From Triticum aestivum (Eukaryota; Streptophyta; Magnoliopsida; Poales; Poaceae): a stretch of 64,000 nt of DNA. The notes beneath the pieces were generated by a model. That model saw nothing but the letters and a program-made list of their open reading frames with translations. It was not told where the DNA came from and ran no database searches. Of this stretch, positions 33,737-42,612 are shown piece after piece. The DNA lies in NCBI RefSeq assembly GCF_018294505.1, contig NC_057809.1, positions 421,622,233 through 421,686,232 of the forward strand, given 5' to 3'. The translations under genes were made by a program, and so were the position numbers. The stretch's first letter is position 1, and each line of letters begins with the position of its first letter.

Positions 33737-34411
33737 GAGTATTATTAGACATCGGTGACATGACTAGTCTGCAGAGACCATTGGCAATTTAACAACACGT
33801 GGAGTGCCCTGGGAAAAAATTGCCCAAACAAGTACAAGAAGCTACGACAGGACTCCACGATCATAGGCATTACATATTTTGAATGGGAAAAGCTTGTCAA
33901 AGTTTAATCATTGATGTTAGCAAGAAGACGTTAGTTTAATATATTGGAATTGGAAAACCTTGTAAAAGTTTGCTCATTCTTGTTAGCCAAAAGACATGCA
34001 TTTGATATTTTTGAGTGGGACGCCCTTGCTGTGAGCAACATCGAGTGTTTTTTCCTATTCCTGTGTTCAGTTTAGATGTAAATAGTTACTCTGCTGAGAT
34101 ATTCCTGTGTTAAGAGTTTGTTCTGAATATTGTCTAAGTAATGCCAGGCCTTGTGTTTGATTGCAAAGTTGAGCTTGGAATGTTGTGGCATGCGGCATCA
34201 CGAGCTGTTCACCGTGCCTCCTGAGAATAATGCTTCGTATTGTTTTGCATGTCGATCTAATGCCAGTGATTTGCTTGTTAAGAAGATCATCCTCTTCTGT
34301 TGTTTCCGTGCTTAAGAAGTTCATTGTCTGATGTTACATTCATAGCCTATATGACAAGTCGGGTAGGTTAGACGTGATACCATATGATCTTCCGACCAAC
34401 TCATGATATCA
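33737..34411. other. Non-coding interval with a 72-bp duplication
   Basis: gaatgggaaaagcttgtcaaagtttaatcattgatgttagcaagaagac at about 33879-33927 recurs as a diverged copy at 33949-33993. The rest reads like AT-rich untranslated sequence; no open frame of note. Confidence 0.4.
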
Positions 34412-34502
34412 GGCCGTGATTGGATCGTCGTTTTCCAACCAAAACCGCTTGTAAAACTGACGCTTGTAAATTAAAGCAGATGGTCTCGGGCGAAGGCGCT
34501 TG

Positions 34503-34640
34503 CACTGGTGGAAAAAGGGCCTATAGTCCCGGTTCAGGAACCGGGACTAAAGTGTCGGTACTAATACCTTCCCCCTTTAGTCCCGGTTCAATCCAGAACC
34601 GGGACTAAAGGCCCTCCACGTGGGCAGTGTGCAGAGCCCA
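34503..34640. repeat. CACTA left terminal and subterminal repeats
   Basis: Terminal CACTGGTGG followed by agtcccggttcaggaaccggg and further AGTCCCGGTT/AACCGGGACT copies in both orientations, the presumed docking sites of the TNPA-type protein. This is the element's 3' end relative to its genes. Confidence 0.85.
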
Positions 34641-35077
34641 GCCAGGAGACCCTTTGTTCCCGGTTGGTGGCACCAACTGGGACCAATAGGCATCCACGCG
34701 TCAGCACTTCTGTGGCTGGGGTTTTTGTTTTTTTTGAAAGGGGGGGGGGGTTTGGGGGTTTTGGGGGGTTAATTTAGGTGTTTCATATATTGTGTTAGCT
34801 AGTTATAATTAATAGAGAGAAGTGTCCTCTGTTATGTCCGTGCTTGGTCGACGCTACGTACTATACATACGTATATAGAGAGGACTAGACACGCTAGCTA
34901 GCTAGTAAGCAAACGAAGGAAACAGAAAGATCGTCATGAACATATATGCATATATACAGAGAGAAGTGATATCGACCACCTCTCCTTCTCCGAGAGATTG
35001 GTCGAACAACAAGTTCTCGTATATCTATCTGACACTACCGGCTACATATATACAATAATTATCTCTTACAAATATAA
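34641..35077. other. CACTA 3' non-coding region
   Basis: Contains a G-run at 34740-34750 and AT-rich, tata/gctagcta-rich sequence downstream of the TNPA-like stop. No gene. Confidence 0.5.
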
Positions 35078-35230
35078 TCATACGGACTCAGGGTCCACAT
35101 AGAATTCTCCGTCTTCAGGGATCACGTGGTCAAGAAAGAATGCCGCCAATTCCTCTTGAATTCCTCGCATGCGAGCTGGTGCTAGGAGTTCATCCCGCTT
35201 CCGAAACATCTAATTTAAAGAAGGGGGTCA

Positions 35231-35275
<45 letters not shown>

Positions 35276-38200
35276 TGAATGAAACTCAACACAAATGATG
35301 GTAATAAAATAAAATTGTGAATGTTGTTATTTACGTACTTCATATTGTTCGTTAGTGTAGCCCCGCTCACAGGTCGTGTGGCGGATGGACTCGCAAACAT
35401 AGTATCCACAGAAATCATTCCCTTGTTGCTGCCACAACCACTTTACAAGAAATAGAGGTTAATCAAACTGATAAGCAAGAATGCCAAATGGTATTGATGA
35501 AACTAGCGCTTGAATGACTAGTAGATGCGCTTAAAATGCTACTATAGCTAGTACTTACTTTCGGGTGTCTAAATTGCAGCTCCTTCGGCAGTCCCGGAGC
35601 TTTTCTGGTGAATTTTCTCCAAACCCTGCCGGACAAAGAAAACAATTACTTGATATATCAGGAAATGAACAAAGTTGCTGATATGGTGGATAATGATCGA
35701 TTTAACTTACTTCTCGAGTATTTGAGTCATGTCTGCATAGTCCTTGGGATCTTTTCGTCTTGAGTCTAAGACGGTTACTAGTCCCTGCTCAAGCTTAATA
35801 TGTAGGAGAATATAGTGGAAACTGCACACGCATGCATAACTCATCAATTACATTACTATAACCTTGACTAATATATAAGGGAAACCGAATACGCACAAGA
35901 CAGTAACACTCACTTGAAGTTGTAAGGAAAGAGTATTATATCTTTGTTTTGATTTATTATCAACGATTCTAGCATGCTGGCCTCGGTTTCTGCGGCATGA
36001 AATTTAACCTGAGTTGCATCTATGAGATATGTGTTAATGAACCCAATATCACCGACTTGTCTTTTCTTCAATTCGACGATCTTCAATCTGCATAATATAG
36101 TGAGGATGATTATAGATACATGCAATGAAAGAGCTGAGCTATATGGAGAGACTTAATGACAGAAGTAGTAGTACTTACAGACAGTAGCAGGTGACCGTTG
36201 CTTTATCGAGGGCCAATTGATTGAAAAACTGATAGAACTCCTCAAATGGAACAGGCAACAGATCAATTCCAACGAGGTCATGCTCCTTTTTAACTTTCAA
36301 ATACAAAGTACTCCTCCCCCCAGAGTCTCTGCAGATTTTCAAGTACCAATCCTACAATCTTCGCATCATCGTTGATAGACATCTTTCATCTTTGACGAGA
36401 GGCTTCCCGTACTCGTATCTTTGTATCTGCACGTCCATGGGTTCATAATGTACTTCGTCGGGCAGGTAATCTGCAAGATTGCTATAACCGGGCACCATCC
36501 TCGGATCATTATCGACGTTGTGGCTAGGCACCTTGAGCGGGGGGCACGATTGCTTCGCTTGTTCGCCGAGATGGGAAATTTGTTTCCCAGCTCGTCGTTC
36601 TTTCAACCTTTGATCACTGACAGTACTTCCCGACCGCTCCGCTTCGGCAAATTCCTTTCCAATGATGCGGTCATAGTTTCCTTTCGGCGGATCAGACTTC
36701 GGTGGTTTTGTCAGGGCAGCCAGAGTGCGCTTCACTTTCACCCGATCTACCTTCTCCTCCGGAGGTGGATGTTTCTTTGCTTTCACCCCTTCAAAGAATT
36801 TCTTCACTTCTTCTCGCGCGATCTCGACGTTCTCCTCCTGGGTCCTCTCGTATGGTAACTTCTCTGGAGTCTTCATAGAAGGACCGAATCTGTATGTCCT
36901 CCCGCCTCTGGTTGTACTGCTAGACGCCGACCGAGCAGACGTAGCAGTTGTCTTCTTTACTTGCTTAAGCGGCGGAGGAGAAGGACTACGACGCGCCGGA
37001 GTAGCTGGAGCGGCGGCAGGTTTCTTCCGCCCTTGCTGACTAGGCGGAGAAGGAGGAGGCTGGCTGCTCGGGCGCGTCGGCGCAGGCGGAGAAGGAGGCG
37101 GAGTGCCGCCGTGCGCCGGAGAAGGAGCCGGCCGAGGGCCCTGATCGTCACTCGCCGGAGGAGGAGGAGGCGGTGGAGGCGGAGTGCCCTGACTCGCCGG
37201 AGGAGGAGGAGGAGGAGGCGGAGGCGTCCAGTTCGGAAGGTTGATGAGCTCCTTCCGCCATAAGCATGGAGTCTTCAAAGCAGACCCCAGCCGAGTCTCC
37301 CCTTCACCGGTAGGGTGGTCAAGCTGGAGGTCCTCAAATCCCTCCGTTATCTCATCCACCATCACCCTAGCATATCCTTCTGGAATCGGCTGGCAGTGAA
37401 AAGTTGCGCCGGGTTCAGTAGGATAAACAGAGCCAACAGCCGCCTTGACCTTCAAATTCATCCATTGCGTCATAAGGTGGCAATTTTGAGACTCCGTGAT
37501 AGCATCCACGGGATAGCTGGCAGGAGCCGTCAAGGCATGCTCTGGCTGAAGCAGCTCGGTGGAAGCCGCGCTGCTTCTGCGCTGAGATGGCGGGGTAGCT
37601 TCGGGGGAGGCTTCGGCAGTACGTTTGCTGTGATTTGCTTCTCGTTCCTCTATCGCATCCACCCTTGCTTGCAGCGCCTGCATTTGGGTCTGCTGCACTT
37701 TTTTCCTCCTCTCATGGGATTTGTAACCGCCTGCGTCCGGAAACCCAACCTTCCACGGAATGGAGCCTGGCGTGCCTCGTGTCCGTCCAGGGTGCTCAGG
37801 ATTCCCGAGGGCCATTGTGAGCTCGTCGTTCTCTCTGTCTGGAAAGAACGTCCCTTCCTGCGCTGCTTCGATATACTGCTTAAGCTTACTGACTGGTATG
37901 TCCATTTGATCGTTCGTCCAAATGCACTTCCCTGTTTCAGGGTCTAGGGTTCCGCCAGCCCCGAAGAACCAAGTCCGGCAACGGTCTGGCCAGTTCTTTG
38001 TCTCTGGTTCGATCCCTTTATGAACCAGATCATTCTCACTCTTGGACCACTTAGGGCGGGCTACGAGGTAGCCACCTGACCCCGTGCGATGGTGAAGCTT
38101 CTTCTTCGCAGCATTTTGCTTGTTTGTCGCCGACATCTTCTTACTCTTTTCTGATGTCTTGTGGGCCACAAATGCGGGCCAGTGATCTCTGATCTTCTCA

Positions 38201-38977
38201 TATCTGCCCTTGAATTCCGGTGTCTCATTATTTTCGACAAACTTATTCAGCTCTTTCTTCCACCTCCTGAATAGTTCTGCCATCCTATTCAGAGCAAAAG
38301 ACTTGATTAATTTCTCTTTAACTGGGTTCTCTGGATTTTCCTCAGGTGGTAGGGTGAAATTTGACTTCAGCTCAGTCCAAAGATCATTTTTCTGCATATC
38401 ATTGACGTAAGACACCTCAGGTTCTTCTGTAGCTGGCTTAAACCATTGCTGGATGCTTATCGGGATCTTGTCCCTAACCAGAACCCCGCACTGAGCAATA
38501 AATGCGCTCTTTGTCCGGAGGGGTTCAATAGGTTGGCCGTCGGGCGCGATTGCTATGATCTCAAACTTTTCATCCGAGCTCAACTTTTTCTTCGGGCCTC
38601 GTCTCTTTATCGAAGTTGTGCTCGATTCGGAGGGCTAGAAAAAAGAACAAAGACTTAATTAATATGTGTACATACCAAAACAATGAATGCATCAATCAGC
38701 TAGTCAGCATAGGCTTAACTAATATATATACCTGGCCGGACTCGGTTCGGTCACCGGAGCCGTCATCACGGTCTCCTTCTTGCACCGGCATTGGGTCACC
38801 GGAGCCGTCCTCATGTTCTTCTTCTTGCACCGGCATTAGGTCACCGTAGCCAGCTTGTTCACCCTCTCCTTCCAGACCATCGGTTTCGTTGAGAAACAAC
38901 GAGATGGCATCACTTCCTTCTGCGATTATGCCCCTCAACAATGCTTCTTTTGTTGCTTCGTCTAGGGCGGTGTCCAT
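35078..38977 (-). pseudogene. TNPA-like transposon gene with C-terminal Ulp1 (C48) protease domain; one premature stop
   Basis: Seven exons join in frame through GT-AG introns: 38977-38732, 38634-36179, 36087-35914, 35821-35711, 35625-35559, 35440-35339 and 35209-35078 (TGA). The product would be about 1,095 codons. Residues 1-82 are acidic with repeated DLMPVQE/DPMPVQE. The middle resembles plant Ptta/En/Spm proteins, followed by long Pro-rich runs near 460-550. The C-terminus has the Ulp1/SENP cysteine-protease signature: FHYILLHI (His ~961), TVLDSRR (Asp ~978) and WQQQGNDFCGYYVCE (Gln ~1023, Cys ~1029). The His-Asp and Gln-Cys spacings match Ulp1. A TAG at 36352-36354 cuts codon 843, ahead of the protease, while the downstream frame and splice sites are intact. 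Ulp1-type domains are known passengers of CACTA elements. A (TA)n run lies in the last intron. Confidence 0.85.
35233..35272. repeat. (TA)n microsatellite
   Basis: About 40 bp of alternating TA in the last intron of the TNPA-like gene. Confidence 0.85.
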
Positions 38978-39130
38978 AGTTTCTACAAATATTTACAACA
39001 TGGAAATTATTATTCAAACATGACAGATGGATATATTAGTGCCAAACGTAGAACTAGCTACCTAATCATAGTAAGCTATCGGGAGGGGGTATATATCGAC
39101 AACGACGACACTACATCATGTTCGAGAGGA

Positions 39131-39492
39131 TCGCCGAGGGGTCGGGAGGTTGCCTAGTGTCAAAGGATTCAACAAAACCATGTCTTCATCATTAGGCGAA
39201 AGTAACATGTGCATGATGGTACGAAGCTCTTCAAAGTTGTTCTGGAACGGAGTCCCAGATAGGATAATCCGCTTTTTGGTACAAAGTTCAGCAAGAGCCT
39301 TCCGAATATCGCTATTTGGAAGGCCTTTGCTGAATTCGTACCAAAAAGCGGATTATTCTATCCGGGACTCCATTCCAGAATAACTTTGCAGAACTTCGTA
39401 CCAACATGCCCTGGTTACTTCTGGCTAATGATGAAGGCATGGATTTCTTCAATACTTTGACACTAGGAAACCTCTCTCGACCCCTCGGCGAT
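39131..39492. repeat. Inverted repeat built from an SNF2-helicase gene fragment, copy 1
   Basis: Arm 1 (39131-39282) and arm 2 (39338-39492) are imperfect reverse complements around a 55-nt loop, from tcgccgaggggtcggg to cccctcggcga. Read on the minus strand, arm 1 plus loop encodes SDIRKALAELCTKKR followed by RIILSGTPFQNNFEELRT. Read on the plus strand, arm 2 encodes TKKRIILSGTPFQNNFAEL. LSGTP-x-QNN is the SNF2 motif III region, and the F-x-EL continuation resembles the CLSY/DRD1 plant subfamily. The arms carry different substitutions, so they have diverged since duplication. A transcript would fold into a long hairpin. Confidence 0.85.
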
Positions 39493-39571
39493 CCTCGACC
39501 CCTCGAACCCTCGACGACCCTGGAACCCTCGACCCCTAGACGACCCTCTTCTTCCTCTCATGTTCGAGAGG

Positions 39572-39920
39572 ATCGCCGAGGGGTCGGGAGGTTGCCTAGT
39601 GTCAAAGGATTCAATAAAACCTTGTCTTCATCATTAGGCGAAAGTAACATGTGCATGATGGTACGAAGCTCTTCAAAGTTGTTCTGGAACGGAGTCCCAG
39701 ATAGGATAATTCGCTTTTTGGTACAAAGTTCAGAAAGAGCCTTCCGAATATCGCTATTTGGAAGGCCTTTGCTGAATTCGTACCAAAAAGCGGATTATTC
39801 TATCCGGGACTCCATTCCAGAATAACTTTGCATAACTTCATACCAACATGCCCTGATTACTTCCAGCTAATGATGAAGGCATGGATTTCTTCAATACTTT
39901 GACACTAGGAAACCTCTCTC
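39572..39920. repeat. Inverted repeat built from an SNF2-helicase gene fragment, copy 2
   Basis: Direct tandem copy of 39131-39492, displaced by 441 bp and differing at few bases (for example a retained agaaagagcc for agcaagagcc). Between the two copies is a ctcgacc/gacccctcga repeat (39476-39560). The duplication of a whole palindrome is recent relative to the divergence of its arms. Confidence 0.85.
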
Positions 39921-39943
39921 TACTTCCGGCTAATAATAATAAT

Positions 39944-40119
39944 AATAAGAAGAAGAAGAAGAAGAAGAAGAAAATAAGAAAAAGAAGAGGAGAAGAAGAA
40001 AGGAATAGTGGAGAAGAAGAGAAAATAGAATATATATTCTATTTTCTCTTCTTCTCCACTATTCCTTTCTTCTTCTCCTCTTCTTTTTCTTCTTTTTTCT
40101 TCTTCTTATTTATTTCTCC
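39944..40119. repeat. Purine/pyrimidine palindrome
   Basis: A GAA/AGA-rich arm and a TTC/TCT-rich arm meet at the perfect centre gaatatatattc (40028-40039). Arms are about 75-80 bp, with few mismatches. Open frames here are low-complexity Lys/Glu or Ser/Phe products. Confidence 0.85.
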
Positions 40120-40129
40120 TCTTCTTTTC

Positions 40130-40333
40130 GGTAGAGGAAACCCTAAATAGCTAGCAAGTATCGTGGGTGTGAGATACATGTGGCCTTCGGTGTCGGACAC
40201 TACATCCACGTCCCACAAGTGACGTGGGCGTCGAAGCCCGCGCCACTTGTGGGATGTGGGTGTAGTGTCCGACACCGACGGTACATGTATCTCACACCGA
40301 CGATACTTTCTATTTATGGTTTCTCCTCTACCG
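40130..40333. repeat. GC-balanced palindrome of unknown origin
   Basis: ggtagaggaaacc at 40130 pairs with ggtttctcctctacc at 40319-40333; inside, gtgtcggacactacatccac pairs with gtgggtgtagtgtccgacac and tcccacaagtg with cacttgtggga. The loop is about 21 nt (40222-40242). Unlike its neighbours it is not low-complexity, so the arms may derive from a gene I cannot identify. Confidence 0.8.
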
Positions 40334-40524
40334 CTCCTCGACCTCTCGACGACCCTCGTTCCCGATAAAATAAAGAGCAAGAAGAAGAAGAAAAAAGAAT
40401 AGAAGAAAGAATAGAGGAGAAGACTTCCTCTTCTTCCTCTCCTCTTCTTCTCCCTATTCTTCCCCTTCTTCCTCGCCTCTCTCATGATTGTCCGGCGTTC
40501 TCGACCCCCCCCCCCACGTGTCGA

Positions 40525-40665
40525 AGAAAAAAAGAAGAAAAAAAAGAGGAGAAGAAGAAAGGAATAGAGGAGAAGAAGAGAAAATAGAATATATTTTTCT
40601 CTTCTTCTCCTCTATTCCTTTCTTCTTCTCCTCTTCTTTTTCTTCTTTTTTCTTCTTCTTATTTA
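40525..40665. repeat. Second purine/pyrimidine palindrome
   Basis: gaggagaagaagaaaggaatagaggagaagaagagaaaa faces its near-exact complement around agaatatatttttc. It is closely related to 39944-40119, so the two are probably duplicates. A weaker AGAAG/CTTCT foldback lies between them at 40381-40480. Confidence 0.8.
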
Positions 40666-40979
40666 TTTCTCCTCTTCTTCTTCTCCCCTCTTCTTCTCCT
40701 TTCTTCCTCTTCTTATTTCCTTTTTCCTCTCATTCTTTTTATTCTTCTTCCTTCTTAAAAATACAAGAAGTAGTATTGCCTAATTCATTGTTCATATGAA
40801 TATACAAACATTTGCATATTTACAATAATTAATATCACCAAAAAAATCTATGAACAGAAAAAAAATCCTATTTTTTTCTAAAAAAACAATCTTTTGCATT
40901 GTTCACATACACATATATATTATAGCCACATACACATATACATCACATATGAACAAAAAAATTAAAGTAATAAAAATAA

Positions 40980-41320
40980 AAAAATAGAGCCGGGCGGCGG
41001 CTCACAGCGCGGGGGCAGGCGAGGGCGCCGGCGCGCGGGGGTGGGACGGGGCTGGGGCTGGGCGACGGCGAGCACGGGGCGACGACGGCGAGCCCGTAGT
41101 AGGGGAGCTCGAGGCGACGGCGGGGGCGGCGAGGGCGCCGGCGCGCGGGGGCGGGACGGGGCAGGGGCAGGGCGACGGCGAGCACGGGGCAGGGGCGCGG
41201 GGCGACGGCGACGGCGAGCGCAGGGCAGGGGCGCGGGGCGACGTCGAGCACGGGCAGCCTGACGGCGTCGTCGGGGCGAGCTCGGGAAGCCTGGCGGCGT
41301 CGTCGGGGCGGGGAACTGGC
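40980..41320 (-). other. GC-rich leader-like block within the CACTA element
   Basis: Repeated cggcgagcgcagggcaggggcgcgg words, strongly GC-rich, on the minus strand directly downstream of a TATA box (41351-41360) and a cluster of AGTCCCGGTT motifs. It mirrors the arrangement at the element's right end. Arg/Ala/Pro-rich frames on both strands are by-products. Confidence 0.45.
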
Positions 41321-41339
41321 GATGAAATCTGAAAAAACG

Positions 41340-41620
41340 CCAAGTCTTTGCTTATATAGAAAAGGCATTTGTCCCGGTTCGTGGCTTCAACCGGGACCAA
41401 TGCAACCCTTTAGTCCCGGTTGGTGCCACGAACCGGGACCAAAGGCCAATTTTCAGCAGCCCAAAGGGCGAGAAGCGAAGCCCATTGGTCCCGGTTGGTG
41501 GCACCAACCGGGACTAAAGGGGGCAATGGTCACGGCTGGTGCCACCAACCGGGACCAATGCCACCTTTAGTCCCGGTTGGTGACACCAACCGGGACCAAT
41601 ACCCTTGTGCTGCCCCACGC
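41340..41620. promoter_or_regulatory. Internal cluster of CACTA subterminal motifs with a minus-strand TATA box
   Basis: At least eight copies of GTCCCGGTT/AACCGGGAC in alternating orientation, like the true ends at 34.5 and 46.8 kb, but more than 5 kb from either. The minus strand has TCTATATAAG at 41360-41351, 10-20 bp downstream of the last motif. Two readings fit: an internal promoter for the TNPA-like gene, or the 5' end of a second CACTA copy nested or fused here. No CACTA terminus was found at its borders. Confidence 0.6.
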
Positions 41621-41630
41621 CCATAAGTTT

Positions 41631-41674
41631 AGTCCCACATCGCTAGTTGAGAGCGCCTGACACCAGTTTATAAG
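41631..41674 (+). promoter_or_regulatory. snRNA-type USE plus TATA pair
   Basis: AGTCCCACATCG (41631-41642) fits the plant snRNA upstream sequence element RTCCCACATCG exactly. TTTATAAG follows at 41667-41674, a gap of 24 nt. In plants, gaps of about 23-25 nt mark Pol III-type genes (U6, U3) and about 33 nt Pol II types. The monocot-specific RGCCCR boxes are not obvious upstream. The first long T-run downstream is at about 41837, which could end a transcript of roughly 140 nt starting near 41698. Confidence 0.4.
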
Positions 41675-41697
41675 CTCTGCTACCTCCTCCCTCTCGA

Positions 41698-41840
41698 ACT
41701 CCTCTGAACAGCAGGCCTATGGGCCTAATTTGACACTGCTTTGCCTGTGGGCCTATTGGGCCTTCTGCGGGCCTGAATCCTAGCCCATGTAGGGTTTCTA
41801 GTCGTATTCAGGCCGTGGAGGCCCAGTAGGTGGCATTTTT
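41698..41840 (+). ncRNA. Hypothetical small RNA downstream of the USE/TATA pair
   Basis: Bounds are deduced only from the promoter-like pair and the T-run. The segment is rich in GGCC words (gcaggcctatgggcc, tgtgggcctattgggcc, ctgcgggcc) that can pair among themselves. It does not match U6 or U3 motifs that I know. Existence of a transcript is inference. Confidence 0.2.
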
Positions 41841-41869
41841 TTTGGTTTTTTCTTTTTTATTTCTATATT

Positions 41870-42340
41870 TTTTTGGTTTTTTATTTTTTTATTTCTACTT
41901 AAAACTAAATACTCACAGTTTTTTAGTGATTTCTTTTTGCTTTTAGGTCACAAAAAATATAAACTTTCTGTTAGTGCCATTAGTTTTAAATTTTAAATAG
42001 TTTAAATTTGAATTTTTAAAAATTTGTGTGAATCACTAGTTTATGAATAACTTTACTATAAAATTAGAATTTTTTTTCTATTTATTTTTTATTTCTACTT
42101 AAAACTAAATACTTATAGTTTTTTAGTGATTTCTTTTTGCTTTTAGGTCACAAAAATTATAAACTTTCTGTTAGTGCCATTAGTTTTAAATTTTAAATAG
42201 TTTAAATTTGAATTTTTGAAAATTTGTGTGAATCACTAGTTTATGAATAACTTTATTATAAAATTAGAATTTTTTTTCTTCTTTGCTATTTATTTTTTAT
42301 TTATACTTACAATTAAATACTTTTAGTTTTGTAGTTCATT
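41870..42340. repeat. About 200-bp AT-rich tandem duplication
   Basis: cttaaaactaaatact-a-agttttttagtgattt-ctttttgcttttaggtcac occurs at 41897 and 42097, with the rest of the unit (attagttttaaattttaaatag, gtgtgaatcactagtttatg) repeated in step. A third, partial copy starts near 42302. It lies between the USE/TATA region and the TNPD stop. Confidence 0.85.
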
Positions 42341-42612
42341 CTGTTTGCTATTAATTCATTCTTTGAGCTAAATGACTCTGAAATTGGAAAGCATTTCAAA
42401 ATGAACTCTGAAAAGGTTGAATGTTGGCATGGTCTCATCATTTCACCCACATAGCATGTTCCAAAAAGTAGAGAGGGTTACGACAAAAACTTGATGCACT
42501 TCGTGTACAAAATGGACAATCACTTTCGAAGTATCAAAGTTTCGAACCATAAGACATGAAGGCATTTCAAATGAACTCTAAAAAAGTTGAAAGTTGGGAT
42601 GGTATCATAATT

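Noticed and set aside
36961..37263. Plus-strand Arg-rich open frames opposite the TNPA-like gene
   Set aside because: They are the complement of its proline-rich coding repeats (CCG/CCT codons), with no start context or domain.
39881..40799. Lys/Glu- and Phe/Ser-rich ORFs
   Set aside because: They arise from GAA/TTC palindromes.
41041..41400. Ala/Arg/Pro-rich ORFs in the GC-rich block
   Set aside because: Produced by repeated gcgggg/cggcga words on both strands; more likely an untranslated leader.
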